From positions 1 through 64,000 of the forward strand of contig PBAS01000032.1 in NCBI GenBank assembly GCA_002716625.1: a DNA stretch of 64,000 bases. The letters run 5' to 3'. Of this stretch, positions 18,559 to 26,355 are shown piece by piece. Below the pieces are notes generated by a model. It was not told the DNA's origin. It worked only from the letters and a program-made list of their open reading frames with translations, and ran no database searches. The DNA is from Phycisphaeraceae bacterium. GTDB taxonomy: Bacteria > Planctomycetota > Phycisphaerae > Phycisphaerales > Phycisphaeraceae. How positions within the stretch are numbered: the first letter of the stretch is position 1; the number at the start of each line of letters is the position of its first letter. Made by a program: the position numbers and the translations under genes.

Positions 18559-19932
18559 ATGTCCCACTCAAGCCTGCCCCATGATATAGATATTGATGCT
18601 GTAATCACCGGTGATATACGGTTAGATGCAGCGTCATCACTGCGGCTCTATCACGAGGCACCTCTCCATGAACTGGGCAAGTGGGCAGCGCAGCGATGCC
18701 AGTTCATTCATGGCGAACAATATCGCACCTATGTCATTGATCGTAATATCAACTACACCAATGTCTGCTCGGCACACTGTACGTTTTGCGCCTTTAAACG
18801 CGATCTGGGTGATACTGACGCGTATCTATTAAATACCAAAGCGTTGCACGAGAAGGTGCGTCAACTTGTTAATATCGGTGGTACACAGATCCTGCTGCAG
18901 GGTGGCATGCATCCGGAGTTGCCGATTGAGTTCTATGAGCAGATGTTGCGTGATCTGAAATGTGAGTTCCCTTCTATTCATATTCATGGTTTTTCCCCAC
19001 CGGAGATCGTTGAGTTTGTCGCCGTATTCAAACTAGAGGGTTTCCCCTGTACGCTTCCGAACCGCAGCCATGAGCTATCCAATGATGTGTGGCAGGCGAA
19101 ATTAGAAGCGATTTTGACACGCCTTTGCGATGCGGGTCTTGATTCAATTCCAGGCGGCGGCGGCGAGATTTTTGCCGATCGTGTCCGTCGCCGGATCGGA
19201 ATTGGCAAGGCAACGGCGGATCAGTGGCTCAAAGTGATGAGTTGTGCGCACCAAATCGGGATGTTTACCAGTGCCACGATGATGTTTGGTCATATTGAAA
19301 GCGTGGCTGATCGGATCGATCATATGCTAAGAGTTCGGGCTGCACAGGATCGGGTAATTGAAGCCCAGTACCCGGGTCGTTATTTGTCTTTTATTAGTTG
19401 GCCGTTTCAGCCGGACCATACGCCTTTGGGGAAACTTGATTCTTGGGATCCGGAATCTGGCGAGCCATTTGCAGGAGATGATCCCCAGCACCCTCTGGCA
19501 GGCAAGCAGTTACGCCTTGCGGGGGCGACCGATTATCTTCGGACACAGGCCCTTTCACGGCTTGTTCTAGATAACATCCAATCGATTACCAGTTCCTGGG
19601 TTACGGTGGGTCCTAAGATCGGACAATTAGGATTGTTTTACGGGGCCAATGATATGGGTTCGGTCATGATGGAGGAAAATGTGGTTAGCGCAGCTGGTAC
19701 AACCCACTGCCTCAATGAACCGGTTTTATGCCACCTGATCCGAGAAGCGGGGTTTGTCCCAGCACAGCGAGATAATAAGTATCGGCGCCTGCATGTGCAT
19801 GAAGGCCAACAATCCCCCGACCACCAAGTCAAAGATTGGTCTAGGCACCGCCGTACCAATCTCCACCGTCAGGGGTCAGGTGATGAGGGGGGGCAAGTTC
19901 CATTACCCGTTGTAGGCGATCGTGCCAGTTAG
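18559..19932 (+). CDS. mqnC: Cyclic dehypoxanthine futalosine synthase (radical SAM)
   Basis: A radical SAM enzyme of the futalosine route to menaquinone, which cyclises dehypoxanthinyl futalosine. The iron-sulfur motif is CSAHCTFC, preceded by VIDRNINYTNV as in MqnC rather than MqnE. LLQGGMHPELPIEFYEQ, GFSPPEI and LDSIPGGGGEI are further family segments. The usual end is near IREAGFVPAQRDNKYRRL; here the frame continues for about 50 more residues of low-complexity, His/Arg/Gln-rich sequence. This could be a real extension or a lost stop. No other mqn genes are nearby. Confidence 0.93.
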   Translation: MSHSSLPHDIDIDAVITGDIRLDAASSLRLYHEAPLHELGKWAAQRCQFIHGEQYRTYVIDRNINYTNVCSAHCTFCAFKRDLGDTDAYLLNTKALHEKVRQLVNIGGTQILLQGGMHPELPIEFYEQMLRDLKCEFPSIHIHGFSPPEIVEFVAVFKLEGFPCTLPNRSHELSNDVWQAKLEAILTRLCDAGLDSIPGGGGEIFADRVRRRIGIGKATADQWLKVMSCAHQIGMFTSATMMFGHIESVADRIDHMLRVRAAQDRVIEAQYPGRYLSFISWPFQPDHTPLGKLDSWDPESGEPFAGDDPQHPLAGKQLRLAGATDYLRTQALSRLVLDNIQSITSSWVTVGPKIGQLGLFYGANDMGSVMMEENVVSAAGTTHCLNEPVLCHLIREAGFVPAQRDNKYRRLHVHEGQQSPDHQVKDWSRHRRTNLHRQGSGDEGGQVPLPVVGDRAS

Positions 19933-20044
19933 AAGGACAAGGTGAATTGATTGCCGAACATAGAGGTAGAATCTCCGTTCATTGATTTAAATTGCAATTC
20001 CTTGTAGTGATTATTCCCGTATCTGCTCTCAAGGAGAATCGGAT

Positions 20045-20857
20045 TTGGTTGGTGATAAACAGAAGACATTTATCCAGAAGCACGGTTATTTGGTTGTGCC
20101 AGATCTACTCTCATCGCAGTTAGTTGAAGAATGCGAAATGGAGATCGACCGTCTTCATGACCTGGCGGTTGAATTCAAGTCAAAGAACGATCCCCGGGCC
20201 GAAAAATTTCAACATGAGCCATTTGCCGAGGTTGAAAGGGTTAATGGTAGACCTGTGCTTCGGAAAATTGAACCTGTGGAAGAATTTTCACAGGTCTTTG
20301 ATGATCTGGCGATTCACCAGCCCCTGGTTGATTTAATACGGCGCTTGCTAGGTCCTGATCTGCTGCTCTTTCGCAGTACCTTGATGCTCAAACCTGCATT
20401 TCATGGTTCGATCCATACATTACATCAGGACGTAAGCTACTGGCCGGTCAAATCATCAGAGCTTATTACAGTCAGTATTGCACTTACGGACTCAACTCCT
20501 GATAACGGGTGCTTCAAGGTGATTCCCGGAAGTCATCACTGGCCAAGCCGCAAGTGGGGTGAGATCATTCGTCGCCAGGATGAAGGCCTGACTGATTTGG
20601 ACAACATTGATACAACTGCTCAGATCGATGTGCCACTGAAAGCCGGCAGCGCATTGTTGTTTGATAGTGCGCTAGTTCATGGATCAGGACCAAATTGTTC
20701 CCCCAACCCACGGCACACTGCACTATTTGCTTACTTCACGCCCGGAGGAACCTATCATCCGCATAAAGATGCCACTCAGTATCAGACCTTCCGTGTCATC
20801 TGTGGTCTTGAAGGTCACCCATCCGTCACATTGCACGCGGAAACTCCGAATCACTGA
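20045..20857 (+). CDS. Phytanoyl-CoA dioxygenase family protein
   Basis: A 270-residue Fe(II)/2-oxoglutarate oxygenase. The iron site is visible as HQD (in TLHQDVSYW) and a distal His (ALVHGSGPN), followed by an Arg a few residues on for 2-oxoglutarate (PRHTALF). DSTPDNGCFKVIPGSH is the family's signature strand. The start is a TTG at 20045 with a strong AAGGAG eight bases upstream (20031-20036), and no ATG is nearby. The substrate is unknown; relatives hydroxylate lipids and small molecules. It is one of three such genes in the window, distinct from the pair at 40-42 kb. Confidence 0.9.
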   Translation: MVGDKQKTFIQKHGYLVVPDLLSSQLVEECEMEIDRLHDLAVEFKSKNDPRAEKFQHEPFAEVERVNGRPVLRKIEPVEEFSQVFDDLAIHQPLVDLIRRLLGPDLLLFRSTLMLKPAFHGSIHTLHQDVSYWPVKSSELITVSIALTDSTPDNGCFKVIPGSHHWPSRKWGEIIRRQDEGLTDLDNIDTTAQIDVPLKAGSALLFDSALVHGSGPNCSPNPRHTALFAYFTPGGTYHPHKDATQYQTFRVICGLEGHPSVTLHAETPNH

Positions 20858-20932
20858 CAAGTGGTTCTGTGAAAATCAGGGTCATCGGTCAGCGAATAAC
20901 AGGTGTCAGGGGATATGGCTTTCCAACGGGCC

Positions 20933-20950
20933 TCTTCATCTAGATGAAGA
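20933..20950. other. Perfect 18-base palindrome before tRNA-Leu
   Basis: TCTTCATCTAGATGAAGA reads the same on both strands. It lies 75 bases after the phytanoyl-CoA dioxygenase stop and 77 bases before tRNA-Leu. A CTTCTTTTT run follows about 14 bases later, so it might be a weak terminator for the dioxygenase. A binding site for a dimeric protein is an alternative. Confidence 0.5.
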
Positions 20951-21026
20951 TCACCTGTTCTTCTTTTTGCAATCGGTGCCGGTTTTTAATACTGGATTCC
21001 AACACTGTTATGATACGTCTTGTCCC

Positions 21027-21110
21027 GCGGGCGTGGCGGAATTGGCAGACGCGCTAGATTTAGGTTCTAGTGGGGTAACACCCGTGGAGGTTCGAGTCCT
21101 CTCGCCCGCA
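21027..21110 (+). tRNA. tRNA-Leu, anticodon TAG
   Basis: A complete cloverleaf of 84 bases: acceptor GCGGGCG pairs with CGCCCGC, with discriminator A at 21110. The anticodon stem CTAGA/TCTAG encloses TTTAGGT, giving anticodon TAG. A long variable arm (GGGGTAACACCC), as expected for class II tRNA-Leu, and a GGTTCGAGTCC T-arm follow. CCA is not encoded. Its 3' half is copied at 24225-24281, which makes this gene the likely insertion site of the adjacent island. Confidence 0.97.
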
Positions 21111-21112
21111 TT
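21056..21112 (+). repeat. attL-like direct repeat (3' half of tRNA-Leu)
   Basis: This 57-base segment, from the anticodon stem to two bases past the tRNA end, matches 24225-24281 at 56 of 57 positions; the only difference is C at 21079 against T at 24248 in the variable arm. The flanking bases differ on both sides. This is the layout left by site-specific integration into a tRNA gene. Confidence 0.93.
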
Positions 21113-21195
21113 CGGTTGTAAGCATTGCACTTGCAACATTTGCCATTGATTGGCTTCAGGTCTTATTTTCGGTCTGTATCCCCAGGCGAGTCAAA

Positions 21196-21441
21196 TTAGT
21201 CTGTATTAGATAGGTGTTCGAGGGCGCGTTGCGCGGCATTCTTGTATTCATCCTGGGCCACGTCTTCGATCACAGCGTCCTCGAACTTGGCCATGTATTC
21301 TCGCCGGCTTACATCTGGACTATGCCCAATTGCTCGCGTGTACTGGTACTCGCTCAGGCCAAACTTGAGGAAGTCCCGCTCACAACAGCAACGAAGTACC
21401 TGGAAACCAGGGCGCCACAAAGACCGCCCGTTTGCTGTTCT
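21196..21441 (-). pseudogene. Tyrosine recombinase (integrase), C-terminal remnant
   Basis: About 80 codons on the reverse strand, closed upstream by a stop at 21442-21444, end 86 bases from the tRNA. The segment carries the C-terminal signature of tyrosine recombinases: FQVLR with the second catalytic Arg, AIGHSPDV with the GH box, and SRREYM with the nucleophile Tyr. It resembles planctomycete integrases with FQNLR...GNS...HY. The N-terminal DNA-binding part and first catalytic Arg are missing, so it cannot be active. Its position and direction beside the attachment site fit an integrase of this island. Confidence 0.68.
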
Positions 21442-21458
21442 TCATATCTATAGGTCAA

Positions 21459-22733
21459 ATGGTCACCGTCGTGAACAGATCTCATGCAATAACAGTACTT
21501 GTCACGATCCTGACAACCTTCTCGGCAGGATCGGTAGCGCGACCTGATCCGGCGGCCAAGACATTGACAATGCTCAATCCTTACGATGGCGTCGACTGGA
21601 AGTCCGTGATCAAGGTCCCGTCGGCAACGCACCTGCATATGAAAGAACAAAGTGCTCTGGACCATGGCTACCGCAGTGGTTTAAGGCACTTCCCGATTTC
21701 AAACTACTATCCTTCAGCACCCTACAGCGCCACCACTCGGCTCAGTGACTTCAAGCTGCACCAGACCTGGCCCGTCAAGCGCAACGGCGTCACGATTGAG
21801 CCGCCCATCAACTGGAACAAGCTCATCACCTGGCGGGACGAGCTCAAAGAACCGTTTCGATCAAGTCTTCCCTTCACCGAAACCGAACTGGTCTTTCCTC
21901 ATATTCCAGACGACGTGATTTTGAGCAACAATGCCGAGCACCACGGCTTTACCAACGGCAATCCAAGATGCCACATCTGCGCGCCTGGCTCCTCGTTTTC
22001 CTCGGGCACCTTCGATGTGAAGGGTCGCAATTATCGTCTGCCCGAACACGGGATCCCGATCGGTTTTGGCGGTACATGGCAGCAGGCTTTTACTGAGATG
22101 CTCAAGTTGCTCGACTATCCAGACGGCGGGGGAATCATCATCGCTCATCCTGCATGGCTCTCAGGTCTGTCGGACCAGCAGATCTTCGAGATGCTTGATT
22201 TCGACCAGCGGGTGTTGGGGATTGAGATCTACAATCACGGTGAGCAAATTAGGGATTGGACGAAGAAGCCGGCCGACGAGCTACCGCCAGAACCTGAACC
22301 CGGCTTCGCCCTCAAGCTGTGGGACCGCATCTTGTCGACGGGCCGCCGGTGCTGGGGATTCTGCGTGCCAGATCACGGCGTTGAAAAAGGTGGCGATTGG
22401 CAGGGCCGTAGCGTCTTGCTCGTTTCCCGTTTTTCGGAAAGGCATTGCCTGCGGGCCTATCGCAACGGTAACTTCTACGGGTGCCTGAAGGATAACGGTC
22501 TGACGGTCACAGATTTCCAAGCCACCAAAACTGAGGTCAAGCTACAGACCAATCAGACCGCCAAGATCACGTTCATCACGAACAAGGGGATTGCGAAAAG
22601 CGTCACGGGCACAAGTGCAACTTATGCCATCCCGACGAACGACGGTAAACCTGACGTGGTCTATGTCCGGGTGGAGATATCAGACGAATCTGGCGAACGC
22701 CTGTTCCTGCAGCCGGTCATGTATCACCATTAA
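21459..22733 (+). CDS. Exported PHP-type (CehA/McbA-like) metallohydrolase
   Basis: A 424-residue protein with a signal peptide (HAITVLVTILTTFSAGSVA). Metal-binding segments typical of PHP phosphoesterases follow in order: THLHM, HGIPIGFGG, IIIAHPAW, LGIEIYNHG and WGFCVPDHG. The last 90 residues look like a beta-rich add-on domain. PHP proteins hydrolyse phosphoesters and related bonds; the substrate is not known. The start at 21459 gives a clean signal peptide; an earlier in-frame codon at 21432 would add nine residues. It is island cargo and ends eight bases from the convergent PEP-CTERM gene. Confidence 0.7.
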   Translation: MVTVVNRSHAITVLVTILTTFSAGSVARPDPAAKTLTMLNPYDGVDWKSVIKVPSATHLHMKEQSALDHGYRSGLRHFPISNYYPSAPYSATTRLSDFKLHQTWPVKRNGVTIEPPINWNKLITWRDELKEPFRSSLPFTETELVFPHIPDDVILSNNAEHHGFTNGNPRCHICAPGSSFSSGTFDVKGRNYRLPEHGIPIGFGGTWQQAFTEMLKLLDYPDGGGIIIAHPAWLSGLSDQQIFEMLDFDQRVLGIEIYNHGEQIRDWTKKPADELPPEPEPGFALKLWDRILSTGRRCWGFCVPDHGVEKGGDWQGRSVLLVSRFSERHCLRAYRNGNFYGCLKDNGLTVTDFQATKTEVKLQTNQTAKITFITNKGIAKSVTGTSATYAIPTNDGKPDVVYVRVEISDESGERLFLQPVMYHH

Positions 22734-22740
22734 TCTCACC

Positions 22741-23904
22741 TCAACGGCGGCGGACAAGACACACCAGCCCAACGGCCAAGACCGCCACGGTCGCTGGCTC
22801 AGGAATCAGTGGACTGAAGCCGGCCGAGCGCAACGCCTGAGACAAGGACAACCCTTCCGCCGCGGACCAGTTGGCACCCAGGATGCCCAGGTCCGCGACG
22901 TCGACGACGTTGTCACCGTTGAAATCGCCGTCGTCGAACACCACGTCAGTCATGCCGAAGTTTGCGCCCAGAATGCCGAGGTCTGCCACATCCACCACAC
23001 CGTCGCCGTTGGCGTCACCGGGTATGGGTAAAACATTTTCCGCCCGCACGCCCACGAGAACGTTGTCGAAGAGCACGTTCTCGAATGTGGTCCCGCCGCC
23101 GGCCAGTTGGATGAAATCAAGGTCGTAATGGCCGTTGTACGATTCGAAGTCTGCAATCAGTTTTGTGTCATCGAGCCATAGGTCCAGACGCTGGTTCGAC
23201 GCCTTATAGTGAAGCGTAATCGAACCCTGGCTGAGCTGTCCGGGGATGATAAACTCCTGGCTAGGGCCATTCGAGCCTTCCGGTGCCGGTCCGTAGCGGA
23301 CTTTGTAACGATTGGGCTCGCCATTAAAGAATGAACCCGTCGTGCGGGGCGAATTCGATGCTCGCTTGTCGCTGGCACCAGTAATCGTCAGCATATCGCC
23401 GCCGGTTTGGCTTATGGGTTCAATAAGCTTATCACCGCCAAACGTGTCGCCGGGAGCGGTGTCGACCGTGAAGTCGACCGAAAACACCCAATCAATGTCC
23501 GTCCTCATCGGGTGCCCCTGGTTCGCAATAGCGTCTGGCGCGGGTGTGTCCTTAAACGTCGTCGTGTAGCGCATCGCCCCACAAAGATCCTTACCTTCTC
23601 CCAAGCAGGCGGCGCCGGCCTGGGAAAAGGGTGATGCGGTCAAGAAGTAGCCGTCATCACTCCAACCATTATCTCCGTAATCAACGGGCAAGAAATCCCA
23701 ATTCTCACACTCATTCAAGTAGCCCAGCGTGGGGTGCCGCGGACCATCCTGAACGCAGCCGTCCTCGATGGTGTCGGGGTCTCCAGTATAGGGCACATGG
23801 AGCCCCGGCTCATTGGGGTCGAGAGCCGGCACCGGCGGAGCGGCAAACACGATAATCTCACTGCTAAATACCAGAACTGACAGGAGAATGATCTGACGGT
23901 GCAC
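22741..23904 (-). CDS. PEP-CTERM protein with two dockerin-like repeats (island cargo)
   Basis: A 387-residue exported protein: an N-terminal signal (IILLSVLVFSSEIIVFA), a large middle region rich in beta-strand patterns that may be a lectin-like sandwich, then GDANGDGVVDVADLGILGAN and GDFNGDNVVDVADLGILGAN, two calcium-binding dockerin-like loops. It ends in a PEP-CTERM sorting tail (LIPEPATVAVLAVGL then RRR), normally cut by an exosortase. It starts with GTG and has an AGGGA about nine bases upstream. It is markedly G+C-rich compared with genes outside the island. No exosortase gene is in the window. Confidence 0.85.
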   Translation of the reverse strand: MHRQIILLSVLVFSSEIIVFAAPPVPALDPNEPGLHVPYTGDPDTIEDGCVQDGPRHPTLGYLNECENWDFLPVDYGDNGWSDDGYFLTASPFSQAGAACLGEGKDLCGAMRYTTTFKDTPAPDAIANQGHPMRTDIDWVFSVDFTVDTAPGDTFGGDKLIEPISQTGGDMLTITGASDKRASNSPRTTGSFFNGEPNRYKVRYGPAPEGSNGPSQEFIIPGQLSQGSITLHYKASNQRLDLWLDDTKLIADFESYNGHYDLDFIQLAGGGTTFENVLFDNVLVGVRAENVLPIPGDANGDGVVDVADLGILGANFGMTDVVFDDGDFNGDNVVDVADLGILGANWSAAEGLSLSQALRSAGFSPLIPEPATVAVLAVGLVCLVRRR

Positions 23905-24224
23905 GCGGGTTTATCCCTGAGAAGATCTGCTCCATCTCCATCGATCTGTTTAGGCAAAGGACAAAGCACATTATACAGGATACAGGCCTCATCTCTATAC
24001 GACCCTGCCGAAATACAGTCAAAGATTAATAGGTGGGATGGTGGGCTTGGATCTCGGGCGTCGAAAGGGGTGCGGGGTGGGGGCTGTTGCGGGACAAAGT
24101 TGTATCCCCAGCGTATCCCCAGAAAGTCCGATCGTCGCCAGAACGTCACCCGAGCCTCACCCTACTCACACCGCTTCGCTGCATTGGAACCGCGTTTGGG
24201 CGCAACGAGGCGACACATGAGACA
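23905..24224. other. Gene-free end of the island
   Basis: About 320 bases between the PEP-CTERM gene start and the second tRNA-Leu repeat. Open frames here are short and lack coding features, and no hairpin or repeat was recognised. The segment probably carries the promoter of the reverse-strand PEP-CTERM gene and island debris. Confidence 0.45.
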
Positions 24225-24281
24225 AGATTTAGGTTCTAGTGGGGTAATACCCGTGGAGGTTCGAGTCCTCTCGCCCGCATT
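24225..24281 (+). repeat. attR-like copy of the tRNA-Leu 3' half
   Basis: A 57-base match to 21056-21112 with one difference. It lacks the 5' half of a tRNA and cannot make a functional tRNA. It marks the far boundary of the island and ends seven bases before the stop of the frameshifted PEP-CTERM gene. Confidence 0.93.
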
Positions 24282-24287
24282 GAAATT

Positions 24288-25450
24288 TCAGGGTTGCATG
24301 TTCGTGCAGGCCCTTTGAGGGCGAAAGCCCAGGCAAGTCACCATGAGTGTTAAGACCGCAGACGTTGCTGGTTCAGGAACCAGTACCACAGCTTGGCTAC
24401 GTGTTTGCGCCGCAGTCCAGTTGGCGCCCACGATACCAAGGTCAGCAACATCAACATTTCCGTCGCCATTGAAATCGCCACGCGAAACTATGGCATTGGT
24501 TTGGCCAAAATTGGCGCCGACAATTCCCAAATCTCCCACATCGATTAGGCCACCGCCATTGGCATCACCCGGTAATGAGGAACCGCCGATATTGAGGGTT
24601 AGTTTGGGGCGATGGTCAATATTTGCATGTTCACTGGAGCGGTAGGCCGCTCCATGATTGGGGCCGTCCGGACCGGGAAGAATCGGATTGATCGGGTCAT
24701 GTATGACATTCAACAGTACGCCATAACCAGTCAGGGCGTCTAGAATTGATGTCACATCAATATTAATCAAGCCCTCTTCGACCGGTTGGGTATAGGTGAT
24801 CGAGGCGCTTTCATCATGGTCCACACCATCAGCCGGTCCACAGATATCAATCAGCGCATACATGTTGCCAGTTGCTGGGCAGCCTTGAGCCCAATCCTTT
24901 TTGCCTCGTCGACGTTCCTTGCGGTCACTTCGCCAATGGATGCCAATCCATCTGATGTGCCAAAGTTGATAGACCGAAGCAGTGGAGAAATTCGGATCTG
25001 TCCGCCACTAACTATCGGATCCTTAGTCGTCGCTCTGTTATCTGGATTTCCTGTCGATGCAACGATCGACCCGAGGTCCTCCTGGTTATAAAGAGTAAGC
25101 GTCGCTTGTGTAACCGGTGTATCTGGAGCGATCTGGCCTGCTGCTGTGCCATACACGCGGGCAAAACGTAAAAGCATTTTCCCATACCGAAATATAGGCC
25201 CTGGTTTATCATTGAAGCCAACTTGATTTTGGTAGAAGTGGCCTACCTCCAAGACCGCTGAGGATCCGCCATTGGTTGACCAGTGTTCATACGAACCGCG
25301 ATCGGCAATGGGTTGTTCCAAGGCGACGCGGATCACCGAATCCCGTCCACGCTCGTAACCATTGGCACCATGTTGGAATATGGCGATTTCACCGATGGCC
25401 GGTGCGCCGAGCATAATGCTCACCATCATTATGAACTTGATCTTGGGCAT
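24288..25450 (-). pseudogene. PEP-CTERM protein gene broken by a frameshift
   Basis: Two reverse-strand frames form one protein. The first (25450 to about 24920) has a signal peptide, IAIFQHGANGYERGRDS, and the AAGQIAPDTPVTQATLTLYN segment. The second continues KERRRGKKDWAQG, then AAYRSSEHANIDHRPKLTL, two dockerin-like repeats and the PEP-CTERM tail VPEPATSAVL. The intact paralogue at 26346-27650 aligns across the join (VTAEQKRRGKGNWSQ against VTA + KERRRGKKDW), placing a one-base loss at 24918-24922. Without it the protein would have about 390 residues. A sequencing error cannot be excluded. The family function is unknown. Confidence 0.85.
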
Positions 25451-25615
25451 GATTTAGTCCGCTACTAGTGGTTCAACGGCAATATGATCAGTGAGTGAAA
25501 AACAACTCAAATCCAAATGGGAAATATACTTGGGGAAGTTTTTACAGGTGACATAACTTTACTTTCTTTTCTCCTTGGCGTTTGCTGCCTGTTGATATGA
25601 TAAGCCAAATCGAAC

Positions 25616-25774
25616 ATGAAACACAAGGAAAATCATCTTGTTTCACTGGATGAAGCAACGGTTTGCACCTTAGATGAAATTGTCATGGTTACGAGTTTGG
25701 TCGGGGATCGGGAAAGGGAGCATGGGTATCGTCAACGGATGGTTAACTCAATTAAGAAGAATGTACTAGGATAA
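25616..25774 (+). CDS. Possible 52-residue protein before the VOC gene
   Basis: An ATG at 25616 opens 52 codons ending two bases before the GTG of the VOC frame. The residues (VSLDEATVCTLDEIVMVTSL, then GDRERE) faintly recall the N-terminal strand of FeoA-like SH3 domains, but the match is too weak to name. No clear ribosome binding site is visible. The tight spacing to the next frame is the main reason to list it. Confidence 0.35.
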   Translation: MKHKENHLVSLDEATVCTLDEIVMVTSLVGDREREHGYRQRMVNSIKKNVLG

Positions 25775-25776
25775 GG

Positions 25777-26355
25777 GTGGTGGGCTGGCCGAAGGCTTTT
25801 GGCTTTCAGGTTTATTCTTGGGTCTTAGGAATGAATGATTTGACAAATAATAACCCCTTGGATGTGACGGACTTCCTGCACGCAAGCCTTACGGCCAGTT
25901 GCCTCGAGCAGTCCCTGGCGTTCTATCGCGACATTCTCAACATGGAAGTTGTTTCCGTTAGATCACAAGGTGATGTTTGTACTATTCGTGAAGAGCGTGG
26001 AACGTACGTGGCAGGTGTTACTGGTTATAAGGACGCGCATTTGAAGATTGCGATATTGCGTTATGGAGCATTCCATCTCGAACTGATCGAGTATGTATCT
26101 CCCCGGGGCGAGCCGCTCGGTTCCGGAACGAACCGTCCAGGTTGTCCACATTTGGCATTCGTGGTATCAGATCTGGATCATGCGTGGCGGGTTCTACAGC
26201 AAGGCCGTTACCGTTGGAACTTGAGTTTTGCCAGTAGTGGGCCGGTTAACGTTGACAGCGGACCGAATGCCGGTGGGCGTGTAATTTATTTTCGCGGTCC
26301 TGACGAGGTTACCATCGAACTGGTCGAGTTAAATAATCAAGGTACTCATAGGTAA
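25777..26355 (+). CDS. VOC (glyoxalase/dioxygenase superfamily) protein
   Basis: A protein of up to 192 residues with a vicinal-oxygen-chelate fold: FLHASLTASCLEQSLAFYRD (first beta-alpha unit), FHLELIEYVSP (metal-ligand Glu region), CPHLAFVVSDLDHAW, and VIYFRGPDEVTIELVEL with the final Glu. The start is uncertain: GTG at 25777 has AGGA about five bases upstream, while ATG at 25831 begins nearer the domain but with AGGA touching it. Its reaction cannot be predicted. It sits between two paralogous PEP-CTERM genes and overlaps the end of the second by ten bases. Confidence 0.82.
   Translation: MVGWPKAFGFQVYSWVLGMNDLTNNNPLDVTDFLHASLTASCLEQSLAFYRDILNMEVVSVRSQGDVCTIREERGTYVAGVTGYKDAHLKIAILRYGAFHLELIEYVSPRGEPLGSGTNRPGCPHLAFVVSDLDHAWRVLQQGRYRWNLSFASSGPVNVDSGPNAGGRVIYFRGPDEVTIELVELNNQGTHR

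Larger units (their letters stand above)
21113..24281 (+). mobile_element. Small decayed genomic island integrated at tRNA-Leu
   Basis: About 3.2 kb bounded by the tRNA-Leu 3' end and a second copy of that end. It holds an integrase C-terminal remnant next to the tRNA, an exported PHP-type hydrolase gene and a convergent PEP-CTERM gene, then about 320 bases without genes. Base composition rises inside: 22861-22920 has 40 G+C of 60, against 27 of 60 at 20401-20460 outside. With the integrase truncated, the element should no longer be able to move by itself. The neighbouring genes on both sides are chromosomal in character. Confidence 0.8.

Noticed and set aside
21354-21665. 103-codon reverse frame over the start of the PHP gene
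   Set aside because: It overlaps both the integrase remnant and the PHP signal peptide, and lacks domain features.
22861-23010. Short repeated GC-rich units resembling a CRISPR or tandem array
   Set aside because: They are the coding repeats for the two dockerin-like loops on the reverse strand.
24225-24281. A second complete tRNA-Leu gene
   Set aside because: Only the 3' half matches; the sequence before 24225 cannot form the acceptor and D-arms.
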